DNA from: Streptomyces katrae | GTDB lineage: Bacteria; Actinomycetota; Actinomycetes; Streptomycetales; Streptomycetaceae | DNA: 64,000 nucleotides | Direction: 5' to 3' | Assembly: GCF_000717655.1 (NCBI RefSeq) | Contig: NZ_JNZY01000018.1 | Coordinates: 1 to 64,000, forward strand | Shown here: positions 11,976 through 21,911 of the stretch, one piece after another | Layout: the number at the start of each line of letters is the position of its first letter | Numbering within the stretch: position 1 is the stretch's first letter | Made by a program: the position numbers and the translations under genes | The notes under the pieces: generated by a model | Told to the model about the DNA's origin: nothing | Seen by the model: the letters and a program-made list of their open reading frames with translations, nothing else | The model's database searches: none

Positions 11976-12430
11976 AGACCGACCCCTCCCCCGCGAGCCG
12001 CGCCCTCGAGGCCGCGCAGTCGGCGCTCGCCGCCGAGCACGCGGCCGCGTACGGCTACGGGGTCATCGGCGCACGCGCCTCCTCCGCGCGCTCCGCCGAG
12101 GCCCGCGAGGCGCACGGCGGCCACCTGTCCCGGAGGGACGCACTCGCCCGGACGGTGCGCGAGATGGGCGGTTCGCCGCGGCCCGCGGAGGCGGCCTACA
12201 CCCTGCCCTTCGAGGTGCGCACCCCGGCCGATGCCGAGCGGCTGGCCGCCGAGATCGAGGACCGCGTGGCGGGTGCGTACTCCGATCTGGTGCGGGCCGC
12301 GGACGGCCGGCTGCGCCGCGAGGCGGCCGACGCGCTGAGCGCCGCGGCCGTGCGCGCGGCACGCTGGCGTGGTGTCGGCGTAGCCTTCCCTGGGCTCACG
12401 GAACGTGGAGAACGAGCCCGGACCAGCTGA
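11972..12430 (+). CDS. Ferritin-like DUF4439 protein
   Basis: 152 aa, all-helical, with LEAAQSALAAEHAAAYGYGVIGA near the N-terminus and an AHGGHLSRRDALARTV segment, which match the DUF4439 ferritin-like family. Glu and His residues in the first helices could bind metal as in four-helix-bundle ferritins, but no activity is established. GTG start with GGAGAC upstream, overlapping the stop of the preceding Tat lipoprotein, so the two form an operon. Confidence 0.8.
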   Translation: MKTDPSPASRALEAAQSALAAEHAAAYGYGVIGARASSARSAEAREAHGGHLSRRDALARTVREMGGSPRPAEAAYTLPFEVRTPADAERLAAEIEDRVAGAYSDLVRAADGRLRREAADALSAAAVRAARWRGVGVAFPGLTERGERARTS

Positions 12431-12446
12431 AAGGGATCACGCACGC

Positions 12447-13349
12447 ATGGCTTTCGAACCGCCGCAGCGGCTTGTACGGGCGCTCGGCGAGACGCCGGAT
12501 CCGGCGCAGAACGCGGACTGGCTGGGGCAGTTGCCCCAGCTCGCCGAGGAGGCGCTGGCCCGGCGTGGGGTGCGGGCCCAGCGGGTGCAGGCTCCGGGCG
12601 GCCGGAGCAGTCTGGTCGTCCTCGTCCACTACGCCGACGGGACTCCCGCCGCGGTGAAGCTGGCTCCCCCGTCCGCGCGGCCCGACCGGGAACTGGCCGC
12701 GCTGGCGCACTGGGGCGGGTTCGGCGCCGTACGGGTCCTCGACACCCGGCACCACGCGGAGGACGGGGCGCTGCTGCTGGAGCGGCTCCACCCCGAGGTG
12801 TCGCTACGGTCGCTGCCGGAGGCGAAGGCCCTGCTGGAGGCGAGCGGGACGCTGCGCAGGCTGTGGGTGGCCCCACCGGTTGGGCACCCGTTCGAGACGG
12901 TGGCCGAGCGCACCGCGCAGCAGGCGGAGGTGCTGCGCAAGACCCCTCCGGAGACCGAGGCGCTGGCGTCCGCCGCGCTCGCGGTCCGCGAGGAGCTGAC
13001 GGCGTTGCCCGGCGAAGAGCTGCTGCTGCACGGGAACTTCCGGCAGGGCAAGGTATTGGCGGGCGAGCGGGCGCCGTGGCTGGCGGTCGGCCCGGACCCG
13101 CTGGTCGGGGACCGTGCGTACGACCTGGCCCGGCTGGTCCGGGACCGGCTGGAGGACCAGGTCGCGTCGTCGGCGGGGGCGTCGGGCGCCCGGCGCCGGG
13201 TGAACAAGCTGGCCGACTCCCTGGAGGTGGACCGGGACCGGCTGCGCGGCTGGACTCTGTTCCGCGCGGTGGAGTCCGGGAACCGGGCGCTGGCCGCGGG
13301 ACGGCGCCGGGACGCGGAGCTGCTGCTGGAGTTCGCGGCCTGGTTGTAG
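12447..13349 (+). CDS. Aminoglycoside/hydroxyurea-kinase-like protein with degenerate active site
   Basis: 300 aa from the ATG at 12447 (AAGGGA about 10 nt upstream). The fold-level pattern resembles the streptomycin 6-kinase/hydroxyurea-resistance family: an N-lobe with AAVKLAPP (Lys kept) and a C-lobe with LLLHGNFRQGKVL followed by PWLAVGPDPLVGDRAYDLARLV. In active family members these read roughly HGDLHxGNVL and PWLAIDPKPLVGD. Here the catalytic Asp is Asn, the catalytic-loop Asn is Lys, and the DP-type metal Asp is replaced by Gly. I therefore think it is a pseudokinase or has another role; it should not be annotated as antibiotic resistance from homology alone. Confidence 0.7.
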   Translation: MAFEPPQRLVRALGETPDPAQNADWLGQLPQLAEEALARRGVRAQRVQAPGGRSSLVVLVHYADGTPAAVKLAPPSARPDRELAALAHWGGFGAVRVLDTRHHAEDGALLLERLHPEVSLRSLPEAKALLEASGTLRRLWVAPPVGHPFETVAERTAQQAEVLRKTPPETEALASAALAVREELTALPGEELLLHGNFRQGKVLAGERAPWLAVGPDPLVGDRAYDLARLVRDRLEDQVASSAGASGARRRVNKLADSLEVDRDRLRGWTLFRAVESGNRALAAGRRRDAELLLEFAAWL

Positions 13350-13391
13350 GGCATACCGTAGATACGGGTAGGTGCCCCGCAGGAGGCCGTC

Positions 13392-14447
13392 ATGGTCCAG
13401 GAACTGCTGACAGCGGGAATCGCAGCGGCCGTGGGAGTCGCGGCGTACGCGGGCGTGGCCGCGCGGGTGGTGCGGCAGTACGAGCGGGGCCTGGTCTTCC
13501 GCTTCGGCCGCCTGAGGGAGGGCGTCCGCGGGCCGGGCTTCACCATGATCCTTCCGTTCGTGGACCGCCTTCACAAGGTGAACATGCAGATCGTGACGCT
13601 GCCGGTGCCCGCGCAGGAGGGCATCACACGGGACAACGTCACCGTGCGGGTGGACGCGGTCGTCTACTTCAAGGTCGTGGACCCGGCGAACGCGATCGTC
13701 GAGGTGGAGGACTACCGCTTCGCGGTCTTGCAGATGGCGCAGACCTCGCTGCGTTCGATCATCGGCAAGTCGGACCTGGACGATCTGCTGTCCAACCGCG
13801 AGAAGCTGAACCAGGGCCTGGAGCTGATGATCGACAGCCCGGCGGTGGGGTGGGGCGTGCAGATCGACCGGGTCGAGATCAAGGACGTCTCGCTGCCGGA
13901 GACGATGAAGCGGTCGATGGCACGGCAGGCGGAGGCGGACCGCGAGCGGCGGGCGCGGGTCATCAACGCGGATGCGGAGCTTCAGGCTTCGAAGAAGCTG
14001 GCCGAGGCGGCGGCGGTGATGTCGGAGCAGCCGGCGGCGCTTCAGCTGCGGCTGCTGCAGACGGTGGTGGCGGTGGCTGCGGAGAAGAACTCCACGCTGG
14101 TCCTCCCGTTCCCGGTGGAACTCCTCCGCTTCCTGGAGCGCGCGGCCCCGCCGGCCCCCGGCGCCGCACCCCCCGGCCCGGCACTCACCACCGCGCCGCC
14201 CCCCGCCCCCGAGCTGAACGGCGACGCGGGCCCCGGACCGGCGCTGGACGCCGCGCGGGACACCGGCCCTGCGCTGAACGGCTCGCCGGACACCGGCCCC
14301 GCCTTGAACGGCTCTCCGGACCCCGGCCCGTCACTGACCGCCTCCGCGGGTCCCGGCTCCACGGTGGACGGCTCGCGCGGCCGAGTCCCGGGCGCCGTCA
14401 CCCGGGACTCCGGCGCACCCGGCACGGACGAAGCGCAGGCCGGCTGA
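13392..14447 (+). CDS. Slipin/SPFH (band 7) membrane protein
   Basis: 351 aa. One N-terminal membrane segment (about 5-25) precedes a complete stomatin/prohibitin-type domain with RQYERGLVFRFGRLREGVRGPG and the conserved DNVTVRVDAVVYFKVVDP core, then a coiled-coil (RQAEADRERRARVINADAE). Slipins form membrane microdomain scaffolds and often partner with NfeD proteases, but no nfeD gene is adjacent. The last ~85 residues are a Pro/Gly-rich tail with the repeat GPALNGSPDTGPALNGSPDPG. The gene converges on proS. Confidence 0.88.
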   Translation: MVQELLTAGIAAAVGVAAYAGVAARVVRQYERGLVFRFGRLREGVRGPGFTMILPFVDRLHKVNMQIVTLPVPAQEGITRDNVTVRVDAVVYFKVVDPANAIVEVEDYRFAVLQMAQTSLRSIIGKSDLDDLLSNREKLNQGLELMIDSPAVGWGVQIDRVEIKDVSLPETMKRSMARQAEADRERRARVINADAELQASKKLAEAAAVMSEQPAALQLRLLQTVVAVAAEKNSTLVLPFPVELLRFLERAAPPAPGAAPPGPALTTAPPPAPELNGDAGPGPALDAARDTGPALNGSPDTGPALNGSPDPGPSLTASAGPGSTVDGSRGRVPGAVTRDSGAPGTDEAQAG

Positions 14448-14472
14448 CTGTCGGCGCAGCCCTCGGCGGGTG

Positions 14473-14560
14473 GCCGTCAGGCCGTCAGGCCGTCAGGCCG
14501 TCAGGCCGTCAGGCCGTCAGGCCGTCAGGCCGTCAGGCCGTCAGGCCGTCAGGCCGTCAG
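14473..14560. repeat. Eleven perfect tandem copies of 8-bp gccgtcag
   Basis: Bases 14473-14560 are exactly 11 copies of gccgtcag (88 bp). They begin 25 bp after the slipin stop and run over the proS 3' end; the proS TGA at 14543-14541 lies inside the array. Because 8 is not a multiple of 3, the repeat passes through three frames and the proS frame meets a stop in the third unit, so copy-number change beyond that would not alter the protein. Confidence 0.95.
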
Positions 14561-16205
14561 CTGTCGCGCGGTGCTGGAGTTCGACCACCTCGTCCGCCGA
14601 GCGGCGGCCCGCGACCAGGATCCACGGGACCCCGATCAGCTCCGCGTCCGTGAGCTTCACGCCCGGTGACAGGCCCGGCCGGTCGTCCAGCAGGACCCGC
14701 AGCCCGGACCCCGCCAAGGCCTCGGCCGCCCGCTCCGCCAGCGCCAGCGGAACCGCCTTGCCCGCCGCCACCACGTGGACGTCCGCCGGGGCCACCGCAG
14801 CCGGCCAGGCCAGCCCCCGCTCGTCGGCGGTCTGTTCGGCGAGCGCGGCCACCGCCCGCGAGACGCCGATCCCGTACGAGCCCATCGTGACCCGCACCGG
14901 CTTGCCCTCCCGGCCCAGCACGTCCAGCCCGAACGCGTCCGCGTACTTGCGGCCCAGCTGGAAGATGTGCCCGATCTCGATCGCGCGGTCCAGCCGGAGC
15001 CCGCTACCGCAGCGCGGGCAGGGGTCGCCGGGCTCGACGACGACCACGTCGAGGTACTGGTCCACCTCGAAGTCGCGCCCGCAGACCACGTTCCGGGCGT
15101 GCGTGTGCTCGCGGTTGGCCCCCGTCACCCACGAAGTGCCGGGCGCGACACGGGGGTCGGCCAGGTAGCGGACCTTGCCCAGGCCCTGCGGGCCCACGTA
15201 GCCGCGTACCAGGTCGGGGCGGTCGACGAAGTCCTCGGCCGTCACCAACTCCACCACCGCCGGGGCCAGATGCTCACCCAGCTTGCCGAGGTCGACCTCC
15301 CGGTCACCGGGAACGCCCACGGCGACGATCTCGCCGTCGACCTTCACCAGGAGGTTCTTCAGCGTCGCCGACGCCGGCACGCCCAGGTGCGCCGCGAGCG
15401 TCTCGATCGTCGGGGTGTCGGGGGTGTCCACCTCCTCGAGCGCGGGGTGCTCGGCGTCCACCGGGGTCAGCGCGAAGGTCACCGCCTCCGTGTTCGCCGC
15501 GTAGTCGCACGACGGGCAGTCCACGAACGTGTCCTCGCCCGCCGGCGCGGGCGCCAGGAACTCCTCCGACGCCGAGCCGCCCATCGCTCCCGACACCGCC
15601 GACACGATGCGGTGGTCCAGGCCGAGGCGCTCGAAGATCCGCTGGTACGCGGCCCGGTGCAGGGCGTAGGACTCCGCGAGGCCCTCGTCGCTCACGTCGA
15701 AGGAGTACGAGTCCTTCATCTGGAACTCGCGCCCGCGCAGCACGCCGGACCGCGGCCGGGCCTCGTCGCGGTACTTGGTCTGGATCTGGTAGAGCATGAC
15801 CGGCAGGTCCTTGTAGGACGTGCACTGGTCCTTCACCACGAGGGTGAAGATCTCCTCGTGGGTGGGGCCGAGCAGGTAGTCCGCGCCCTTGCGGTCCTTG
15901 AGCCGGAAGAGCAGGTCCCCGTACTCCGACCAGCGCCCGCTGACCTCGTACGGCTCCTTCGGCAGCAGCGCCGGGAGCAGCACCTCCTGGGCCCCGATGG
16001 CGTCCATCTCCTCGCGGACGATGCGCGAGACGTTGTCGAGGACCTTCTTGCCGAGCGGCAGCCAGGTCCACACGCCCGCGGAGCTGCGGCGGACGTATCC
16101 GGCGCGGACGAGGAGCCGGTGGCTGAGGGTCTCCGCGTCGGCCGGGTCCTCGCGGAGGGTCTTGGCCATGAGGCGGGACATGCGCTGCACGTGTTGCGAT
16201 GACAT
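14541..16205 (-). CDS. proS: Prolyl-tRNA synthetase, bacterial type with editing domain
   Basis: 554 aa. It charges tRNA-Pro and hydrolyses Ala-tRNA-Pro. The class II core shows motif 2 ([22 protein letters not shown], about 143-164) and motif 3 ([16 protein letters not shown], about 441-456); an inserted editing domain lies at about 225-400, and the anticodon-binding domain forms the C-terminus. A CPSCDY and a CPRCG pair are visible. The last five residues, DGLTA, are encoded by the 8-bp tandem repeat, so the extreme C-terminus has been replaced by repeat sequence. Confidence 0.96.
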   Translation of the reverse strand: MSSQHVQRMSRLMAKTLREDPADAETLSHRLLVRAGYVRRSSAGVWTWLPLGKKVLDNVSRIVREEMDAIGAQEVLLPALLPKEPYEVSGRWSEYGDLLFRLKDRKGADYLLGPTHEEIFTLVVKDQCTSYKDLPVMLYQIQTKYRDEARPRSGVLRGREFQMKDSYSFDVSDEGLAESYALHRAAYQRIFERLGLDHRIVSAVSGAMGGSASEEFLAPAPAGEDTFVDCPSCDYAANTEAVTFALTPVDAEHPALEEVDTPDTPTIETLAAHLGVPASATLKNLLVKVDGEIVAVGVPGDREVDLGKLGEHLAPAVVELVTAEDFVDRPDLVRGYVGPQGLGKVRYLADPRVAPGTSWVTGANREHTHARNVVCGRDFEVDQYLDVVVVEPGDPCPRCGSGLRLDRAIEIGHIFQLGRKYADAFGLDVLGREGKPVRVTMGSYGIGVSRAVAALAEQTADERGLAWPAAVAPADVHVVAAGKAVPLALAERAAEALAGSGLRVLLDDRPGLSPGVKLTDAELIGVPWILVAGRRSADEVVELQHRATADGLTA

Positions 16206-16248
16206 GACGGGAGGCTACCCGGGGCACCCGGCCCCCCGGAAACCCGTT

Positions 16249-16821
16249 TCAGGGGCGGCGCAGCGGCAGCGGGGCCCCCATCACGGCGTACGGGAGGCTA
16301 GCGCTCGGGAAGTGCACCTGTCGGGCCAGGTCCGTGTAGCCGAGGGCCCGGTAGAGCCCCCGGGCCGGGCTCTCGGTGTCGATGGCGGAGAGGATGGACC
16401 GGGGCTCCTCGGCGGCGTCGGTGAGCCGGGTGATGAGGGTGCGGCCGACGCCGTGGCCCTGGAAGCCGGGGTGGACGTGCAGCTCGGTGATGACGAAGGC
16501 ACCGTCGAGCCAGCCGTCGTGCCCCTCGGCCCGCAGGTACGGCTCTACGACCGAGGACCACCAGTAGGCCCGGTCGTTCGGCATCCCGTACACGAACCCG
16601 GCGAGGGCGCCGTCCTCGGTGAACGCGCCGAGGGCGCGGGCTCCGCGGCAGGTCATGTGGCGCTGCACGATGTAGCGCCGGATGCCGACCTCCTCCTCGC
16701 TGAGCCCGAAGGCCACGGCCTGCACGCGCAGCGCCTCGTCCACGCGGTCGGCGAGGTCGAGGGGACCGATGCGGAGTCCGGCGGGCCGGTCGGGGTCGTC
16801 GCCCCCGGGGGTAGGCAGCAT
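16249..16821 (-). CDS. GNAT family N-acetyltransferase
   Basis: 190 aa from the ATG at 16821 (MLPTPGGDDPDRP). The acetyl-CoA-binding motif VITELHVHPGFQGHGVGRTLITRL and the late motif PARGLYRALGYTDL are canonical GNAT features. The substrate is unknown. The frame is open further upstream but that region is Arg/Gly-rich intergenic DNA with two palindromes. It lies 43 bp upstream of proS and could be read with it. Confidence 0.85.
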   Translation of the reverse strand: MLPTPGGDDPDRPAGLRIGPLDLADRVDEALRVQAVAFGLSEEEVGIRRYIVQRHMTCRGARALGAFTEDGALAGFVYGMPNDRAYWWSSVVEPYLRAEGHDGWLDGAFVITELHVHPGFQGHGVGRTLITRLTDAAEEPRSILSAIDTESPARGLYRALGYTDLARQVHFPSASLPYAVMGAPLPLRRP

Positions 16822-16930
16822 GCGGCCGACCTTACTGGGCACTCCCCGCCCTCGTCCGTACGGCCCCCAACCCCTGCCCACAAACCGGCCCCGGCGGCGT
16901 GTGAGGCGCAAGGCGGCGCGGAGCCCACCC

Positions 16931-16979
16931 TCGGCCCCGCGGGGCCGACCCGCCCACCCGCCCACCGGCCCGCGGGCCG
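16931..16979 (-). terminator. Two GC palindromes between GNAT genes
   Basis: Perfect palindromes tcggccccgcggggccga (16931-16948) and cggcccgcgggccg (16966-16979) lie just past the stop of the 281-aa GNAT gene; they probably end its transcript. Confidence 0.5.
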
Positions 16980-16998
16980 AGCCGCGCGAGCGGCGCGT

Positions 16999-17844
16999 TC
17001 AGAAGAGCACGCTCATGAACGTGCCCACCTCGCGGAAGCCGACGCGCCGGTAGGCGGCACGTGCCGCGGTGTTGAAGTCGTTGACGTACAGGCTGACCAC
17101 GGGCGCGACATCGCGCAGCGCGAACTCGACGACGGCCGCCATCCCGGTCTCGGAATGCCCTCGGCCGCGGAACTCGGGGTCCACCCACACGCCCTGGATC
17201 TGGCAGGCCCTGGCGGTCGCGGCGCCGATCTCCGCCTTGAAGACGACCTTGCCGTCCTCGATGCGGGCGAAGGATCGGCCGGTGCCGACCAGCTCGGCGA
17301 CCCGGGCCTGGTAGAGCAGCCCGCCGTCGCCCGCCAGCGGCGAGACGCCGACCTCCTCGGTGAACATGGCCACGCAGGCGGGCATGATCAGGTCCATCTC
17401 TTCCTTGCGGATGCGCCGCACCAGCGGGTCGGGACGCACGTCCGCGGACGCCTGCTCGGTGACCATGAGCGGCTGATGGGAGCGGATGTCGCGGGCGGGT
17501 CCCCAGCTGGGCTCCAGGAGCCGCCACAGCAGCCGGGTGGCCTCGGCGGGGCCGACGATGGAGGAGCAGCGGCGGCCGGTGCGGCGGGCCCGGTCGGCGA
17601 AGGCGCGGACGGCGTCGGAGTCGGCGCAGACGGGGACGAGGTTGGCGCCCGCGTAGCAGAGGGAGCGCAGCTCCCCGTCGGCGTAGTAGCCCCACATCTC
17701 GCCGCCCAGGCGCCAGGGGTCGAGGCCGGCGACCTGGACCCGGGAGGTGACGAAGGCGTTCTCGACCGGCTCGCGTCCGAGGACTTCGAGGGCGGCGTCG
17801 AGATCACTGGGCTCAAGGACCCGGGTGGTGGTCTGGGTCAACAC
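16999..17844 (-). CDS. DUF4081/GNAT N-acetyltransferase
   Basis: 281 aa from the GTG at 17844. The N-terminal half matches the DUF4081 domain that accompanies some actinobacterial GNAT proteins (LEPSDLDAALEVLGREPVENAFVTSRV), and the C-terminal half holds the acetyl-CoA motif IQGVWVDPEFRGRGHSETGM and SLYVNDFNTAARAAYRRVGF. The substrate is unknown. It follows ispG across a terminator and precedes a second GNAT gene. Confidence 0.87.
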   Translation of the reverse strand: MLTQTTTRVLEPSDLDAALEVLGREPVENAFVTSRVQVAGLDPWRLGGEMWGYYADGELRSLCYAGANLVPVCADSDAVRAFADRARRTGRRCSSIVGPAEATRLLWRLLEPSWGPARDIRSHQPLMVTEQASADVRPDPLVRRIRKEEMDLIMPACVAMFTEEVGVSPLAGDGGLLYQARVAELVGTGRSFARIEDGKVVFKAEIGAATARACQIQGVWVDPEFRGRGHSETGMAAVVEFALRDVAPVVSLYVNDFNTAARAAYRRVGFREVGTFMSVLF

Positions 17845-17928
17845 TGGGGCCTCACCATACAAGTCTGCTGATCTCCGCACTGTACCCGCCGCCACCGGAG
17901 GATGCCCGGTCCCACGGGTCACGAAAGA

Positions 17929-17969
17929 GCCCCGGCCCCGCCCGCGAGCTGCGGGAACGGGGCCGGGGC
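17929..17969 (-). terminator. Terminator downstream of ispG
   Basis: A 12-bp stem (gccccggccccg with cggggccggggc) encloses an inner cccgc/gcggg stem, 38 bp past the ispG stop. Confidence 0.7.
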
Positions 17970-18006
17970 CGGTGCGTGCGGGGCGCCGCCGGGGCGCCCG
18001 GGATGC

Positions 18007-19164
<1,158 letters not shown>

Positions 19165-19281
19165 CTGCTGTGCAACCCCAAGGTGTGGATCAAGGTCCCG
19201 AGATCGGCGGGCTCCAGGCTTCGAGATTACGCCAACCACGGGGCGGCCCCTGCATCCGAGGGCCCGGAACACCCGAACGTA

Positions 19282-19312
19282 GGGAGCCGGGCACGAAGCG
19301 TGCCCGGCTCTC
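19282..19312 (-). terminator. Terminator after the M50 protease gene
   Basis: A stem of about 14 bp (core gagccgggcacg with cgtgcccggctc, loop aag) lies 28 bp past the protease stop and isolates the dxr-protease operon from ispG. Confidence 0.75.
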
Positions 19313-19339
19313 CGTACGGCTGACGCACATGCGGACGTA

Positions 19340-20641
19340 CTAGGTGATCTTGATCGGGTTCACTACGTCGGCCACGAGCACGAGCAGCGTGAAGCAGACG
19401 AACACGCCGGCCACCACGTACGCGGCGGGCATCAGCTTCGCCACGTCGAACGGGCCGGGGTCGGGGCGCCGGAAGACCCGGGCCACGGTCCGCCGGACCG
19501 ACTCCCACAGGGCGCCCGCGATGTGCCCGCCGTCGAGCGGGAGCAGGGGGAGCATGTTGAACAGGAACAGCGAGAGGTTGAAGAACCCGACGAGCTGGAG
19601 GAAGAACACCAGCCGCTGCTCGGCCGGGATGTCCAGGGTGGCGATCTCGCCGCTGATCCGGGCCGCGCCGACGATGCCCATCGGGGAGTCGGGCTCGCGC
19701 TCGGCTCCGCTGAACGCCGCGTCCCACAGGGCCGGGATCTTGGCGGGCAGCTTGAGCAGCCCCTGGACGCTGTTGTCGACGACCTCGCCCATGTGGTCCA
19801 CGGACTGGCCGAAGGACAGCGGGGCGATCTCGCTCTTCGGGCTGAAGCCGAGCCAGCCGGCCGTCACGTACTCGCCCTTGACGTACCCGCCGTGGCCGTC
19901 CGTCTTGGCGACCTTGTTCTCGATGAGACTGACCGGGAGGGACTGCTGCTTCCCGTCCCGGACGACCGTGACGGTGGCGGGGCCGACGGTGTCGCGGATC
20001 TTCTTCTGCAGGGCGGCCCAGTCGGCCACCTTGTGGCCGTTGAACGCCACGATCCGGTCCCCGGCGAGCAGGCCGGCGGCCTTGGCAGGGGCGACCGGGT
20101 CGCCGGCCTTGCAGATCTCGCGCTTCTCGCTCTGCTGGATGACGCACGGCGAGACGCTCGCGACCTGCGTGGTCGTCTGGTTGATCCCGAAGCTCATCCA
20201 GACGCCGAAGAAGATCGCCAGCGCCAGCACCAGGTTCATGAACGGGCCCGCGAACATCACGATCACGCGCTTCCACGGCCTGCGCGTGTAGAACAGCCGC
20301 GTCTCGTCGCCGGGCCGGAGCTCCTCGTACGCCGCCGACCGCGCGTCCTCGATCATCGAGCGGAACGGCGAGGTCGACCGGGCGGTCACCTTGCCGTCCT
20401 CGCCGGGCGGGAACATCCCGATCATGCGGATGTAGCCGCCCATCGGGATGGCCTTGATCCCGTACTCGGTCTCGCCCTTGTGGCGCGACCAGATGGTCGG
20501 GCCGAAGCCGACCATGTACTGCGGCACGCGGATGCCGAAGAGCTTGGCCGTCGAGAGGTGGCCGAGCTCGTGCCAGGCGATGGAGACGAGCAGCCCGAAT
20601 ACGAAGATGAGTATTCCGAGCACCGTCATGAGTGCTGTCAT
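19340..20641 (-). CDS. M50 family site-2 (RseP-like) membrane metalloprotease
   Basis: 433 aa. An N-terminal membrane segment holds the zinc site HELGH (H24, E25, H28), a PDZ domain follows (about 165-260, with [27 protein letters not shown] sequence), and the second conserved membrane motif [13 protein letters not shown] lies near residue 365. Family members cut membrane-bound anti-sigma factors or other single-span proteins inside the membrane. The ATG overlaps the dxr stop as ATGA, a coupling conserved in many bacteria. The sigma/anti-sigma pair at 2.7-4.0 kb is a possible but unproven client. Confidence 0.93.
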   Translation of the reverse strand: MTALMTVLGILIFVFGLLVSIAWHELGHLSTAKLFGIRVPQYMVGFGPTIWSRHKGETEYGIKAIPMGGYIRMIGMFPPGEDGKVTARSTSPFRSMIEDARSAAYEELRPGDETRLFYTRRPWKRVIVMFAGPFMNLVLALAIFFGVWMSFGINQTTTQVASVSPCVIQQSEKREICKAGDPVAPAKAAGLLAGDRIVAFNGHKVADWAALQKKIRDTVGPATVTVVRDGKQQSLPVSLIENKVAKTDGHGGYVKGEYVTAGWLGFSPKSEIAPLSFGQSVDHMGEVVDNSVQGLLKLPAKIPALWDAAFSGAEREPDSPMGIVGAARISGEIATLDIPAEQRLVFFLQLVGFFNLSLFLFNMLPLLPLDGGHIAGALWESVRRTVARVFRRPDPGPFDVAKLMPAAYVVAGVFVCFTLLVLVADVVNPIKIT

Positions 20642-21891
20642 GCGCGCGCCTCCACGGCGGCCCGGGCCGCCATCTCCTGTGCCCGGGCCCTGGCCCAGGT
20701 CTCCGCTTCGAGGACGTCTGCGACGGTGAGAGAAGTTCCCGCGTCCGGCGTCCCGTGCTCATCGACCACGGCAGAGACCGTATCCATGATTGCTGTGAAC
20801 GGCAGCCGACCGGCCAGGAACGCCTCGACGCACTCCTCGTTCGCCGCATTGAACACCGCGGGGGCGGTGGAGCCCAGGGTGCCCACGTGCCGGGCCAGTC
20901 CCACCGACGGGAAGGCCTCGGTGTCCAGCGGGAAGAACTCCCAGGTCGACGCCTTGGTCCAGTCGAAGGCGGGAGCCGCGTCCGGGACGCGCCCGGGCCA
21001 GCCGAGGCCGATCGCGATCGGGCCGCGCATGTCCGGCGGGGTGGCCTGGGCGAGCGTGGAGCCGTCGGAGAACTCCACCATCGAGTGGACGTACGACTGC
21101 GGATGGACCACGACCTCGATGCGGTCGAAGGGGATGTCGTAGAGCAGGTGCGCCTCGATGACCTCCAGCCCCTTGTTGACCAGGGTCGCCGAGTTGATGG
21201 TGATCACCGGGCCCATGGCCCAGGTGGGGTGCGCGAGGGCGTCCTTGACGGTGACGCCCGCCAGCTCGGCGCGGGTGCGGCCACGGAAGGGCCCGCCGGA
21301 GGCGGTGACCACGAGCTTGCGGACATCGGCCCGGGTGCCGGCGGCGAGGGCCTGGAACAGAGCCGCGTGCTCGGAGTCGACCGGGATGATCTGGCCGGGC
21401 TTCGCGAGGGCCTTGACCAGCGGGCCGCCGACGATCAGCGACTCCTTGTTGGCCAGGGCCAGGGTGCGGCCCGCCCGCAGCGCGGCGAGGGTCGGCGCGA
21501 GACCGATGGAACCGGTGATGCCGTTGAGGACGGTGTGGCACTCGGAGGCGGCGAGCTCGGTTGCCGCGTCGGGCCCGGCCAGGATCTCGGGCAGCGGCTC
21601 CGAGGCGCCGTACTGGGCGTCCAGCGCCTCCTTCAGGGCCGGTACGGCGTCCTCGCGGGCGACGGCCACGGTGTTCACCCGCAGCTGCCGGGCCTGCTCG
21701 GCCAGCAGCCCGACGCGCCCGCCGGCGGCGGACAGCGCGGTCACCCGGAACCGGTCGGGATTGCGCAGGGCGAGGTCGATGGCCTGGGTCCCGATGGACC
21801 CGGTGGACCCGAGGATGACGATGTCCCGCCGGCCGGCCGCGGGGTCGAAGAGGAGGTGCGGATCGGCGAGGGGGGCTGGGCGGTCGCTCAT
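20638..21891 (-). CDS. dxr: 1-deoxy-D-xylulose 5-phosphate reductoisomerase
   Basis: 417 aa. It converts DXP to MEP with NADPH, the committed step of the MEP pathway. The NADPH motif GSTGSIG is at residues 28-34; the metal/substrate segment with [13 protein letters not shown] and the loop [10 protein letters not shown] are intact, as is the C-terminal four-helix region. ATG at 21891; the frame is open far upstream but that region overlaps the next gene and is not coding. It is the first gene of a two-gene operon with the M50 protease. Confidence 0.96.
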   Translation of the reverse strand: MSDRPAPLADPHLLFDPAAGRRDIVILGSTGSIGTQAIDLALRNPDRFRVTALSAAGGRVGLLAEQARQLRVNTVAVAREDAVPALKEALDAQYGASEPLPEILAGPDAATELAASECHTVLNGITGSIGLAPTLAALRAGRTLALANKESLIVGGPLVKALAKPGQIIPVDSEHAALFQALAAGTRADVRKLVVTASGGPFRGRTRAELAGVTVKDALAHPTWAMGPVITINSATLVNKGLEVIEAHLLYDIPFDRIEVVVHPQSYVHSMVEFSDGSTLAQATPPDMRGPIAIGLGWPGRVPDAAPAFDWTKASTWEFFPLDTEAFPSVGLARHVGTLGSTAPAVFNAANEECVEAFLAGRLPFTAIMDTVSAVVDEHGTPDAGTSLTVADVLEAETWARARAQEMAARAAVEARA

Positions 21892-21911
21892 GCCCCCATT
21901 GTTGCCGCAAC

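Noticed and set aside
12447..13349. Aminoglycoside resistance gene
   Set aside because: The kinase motifs are degenerate and the gene is embedded in a conserved chromosomal context.
14473..14560. CRISPR array
   Set aside because: The units are only 8 bp and contiguous, with no spacers.
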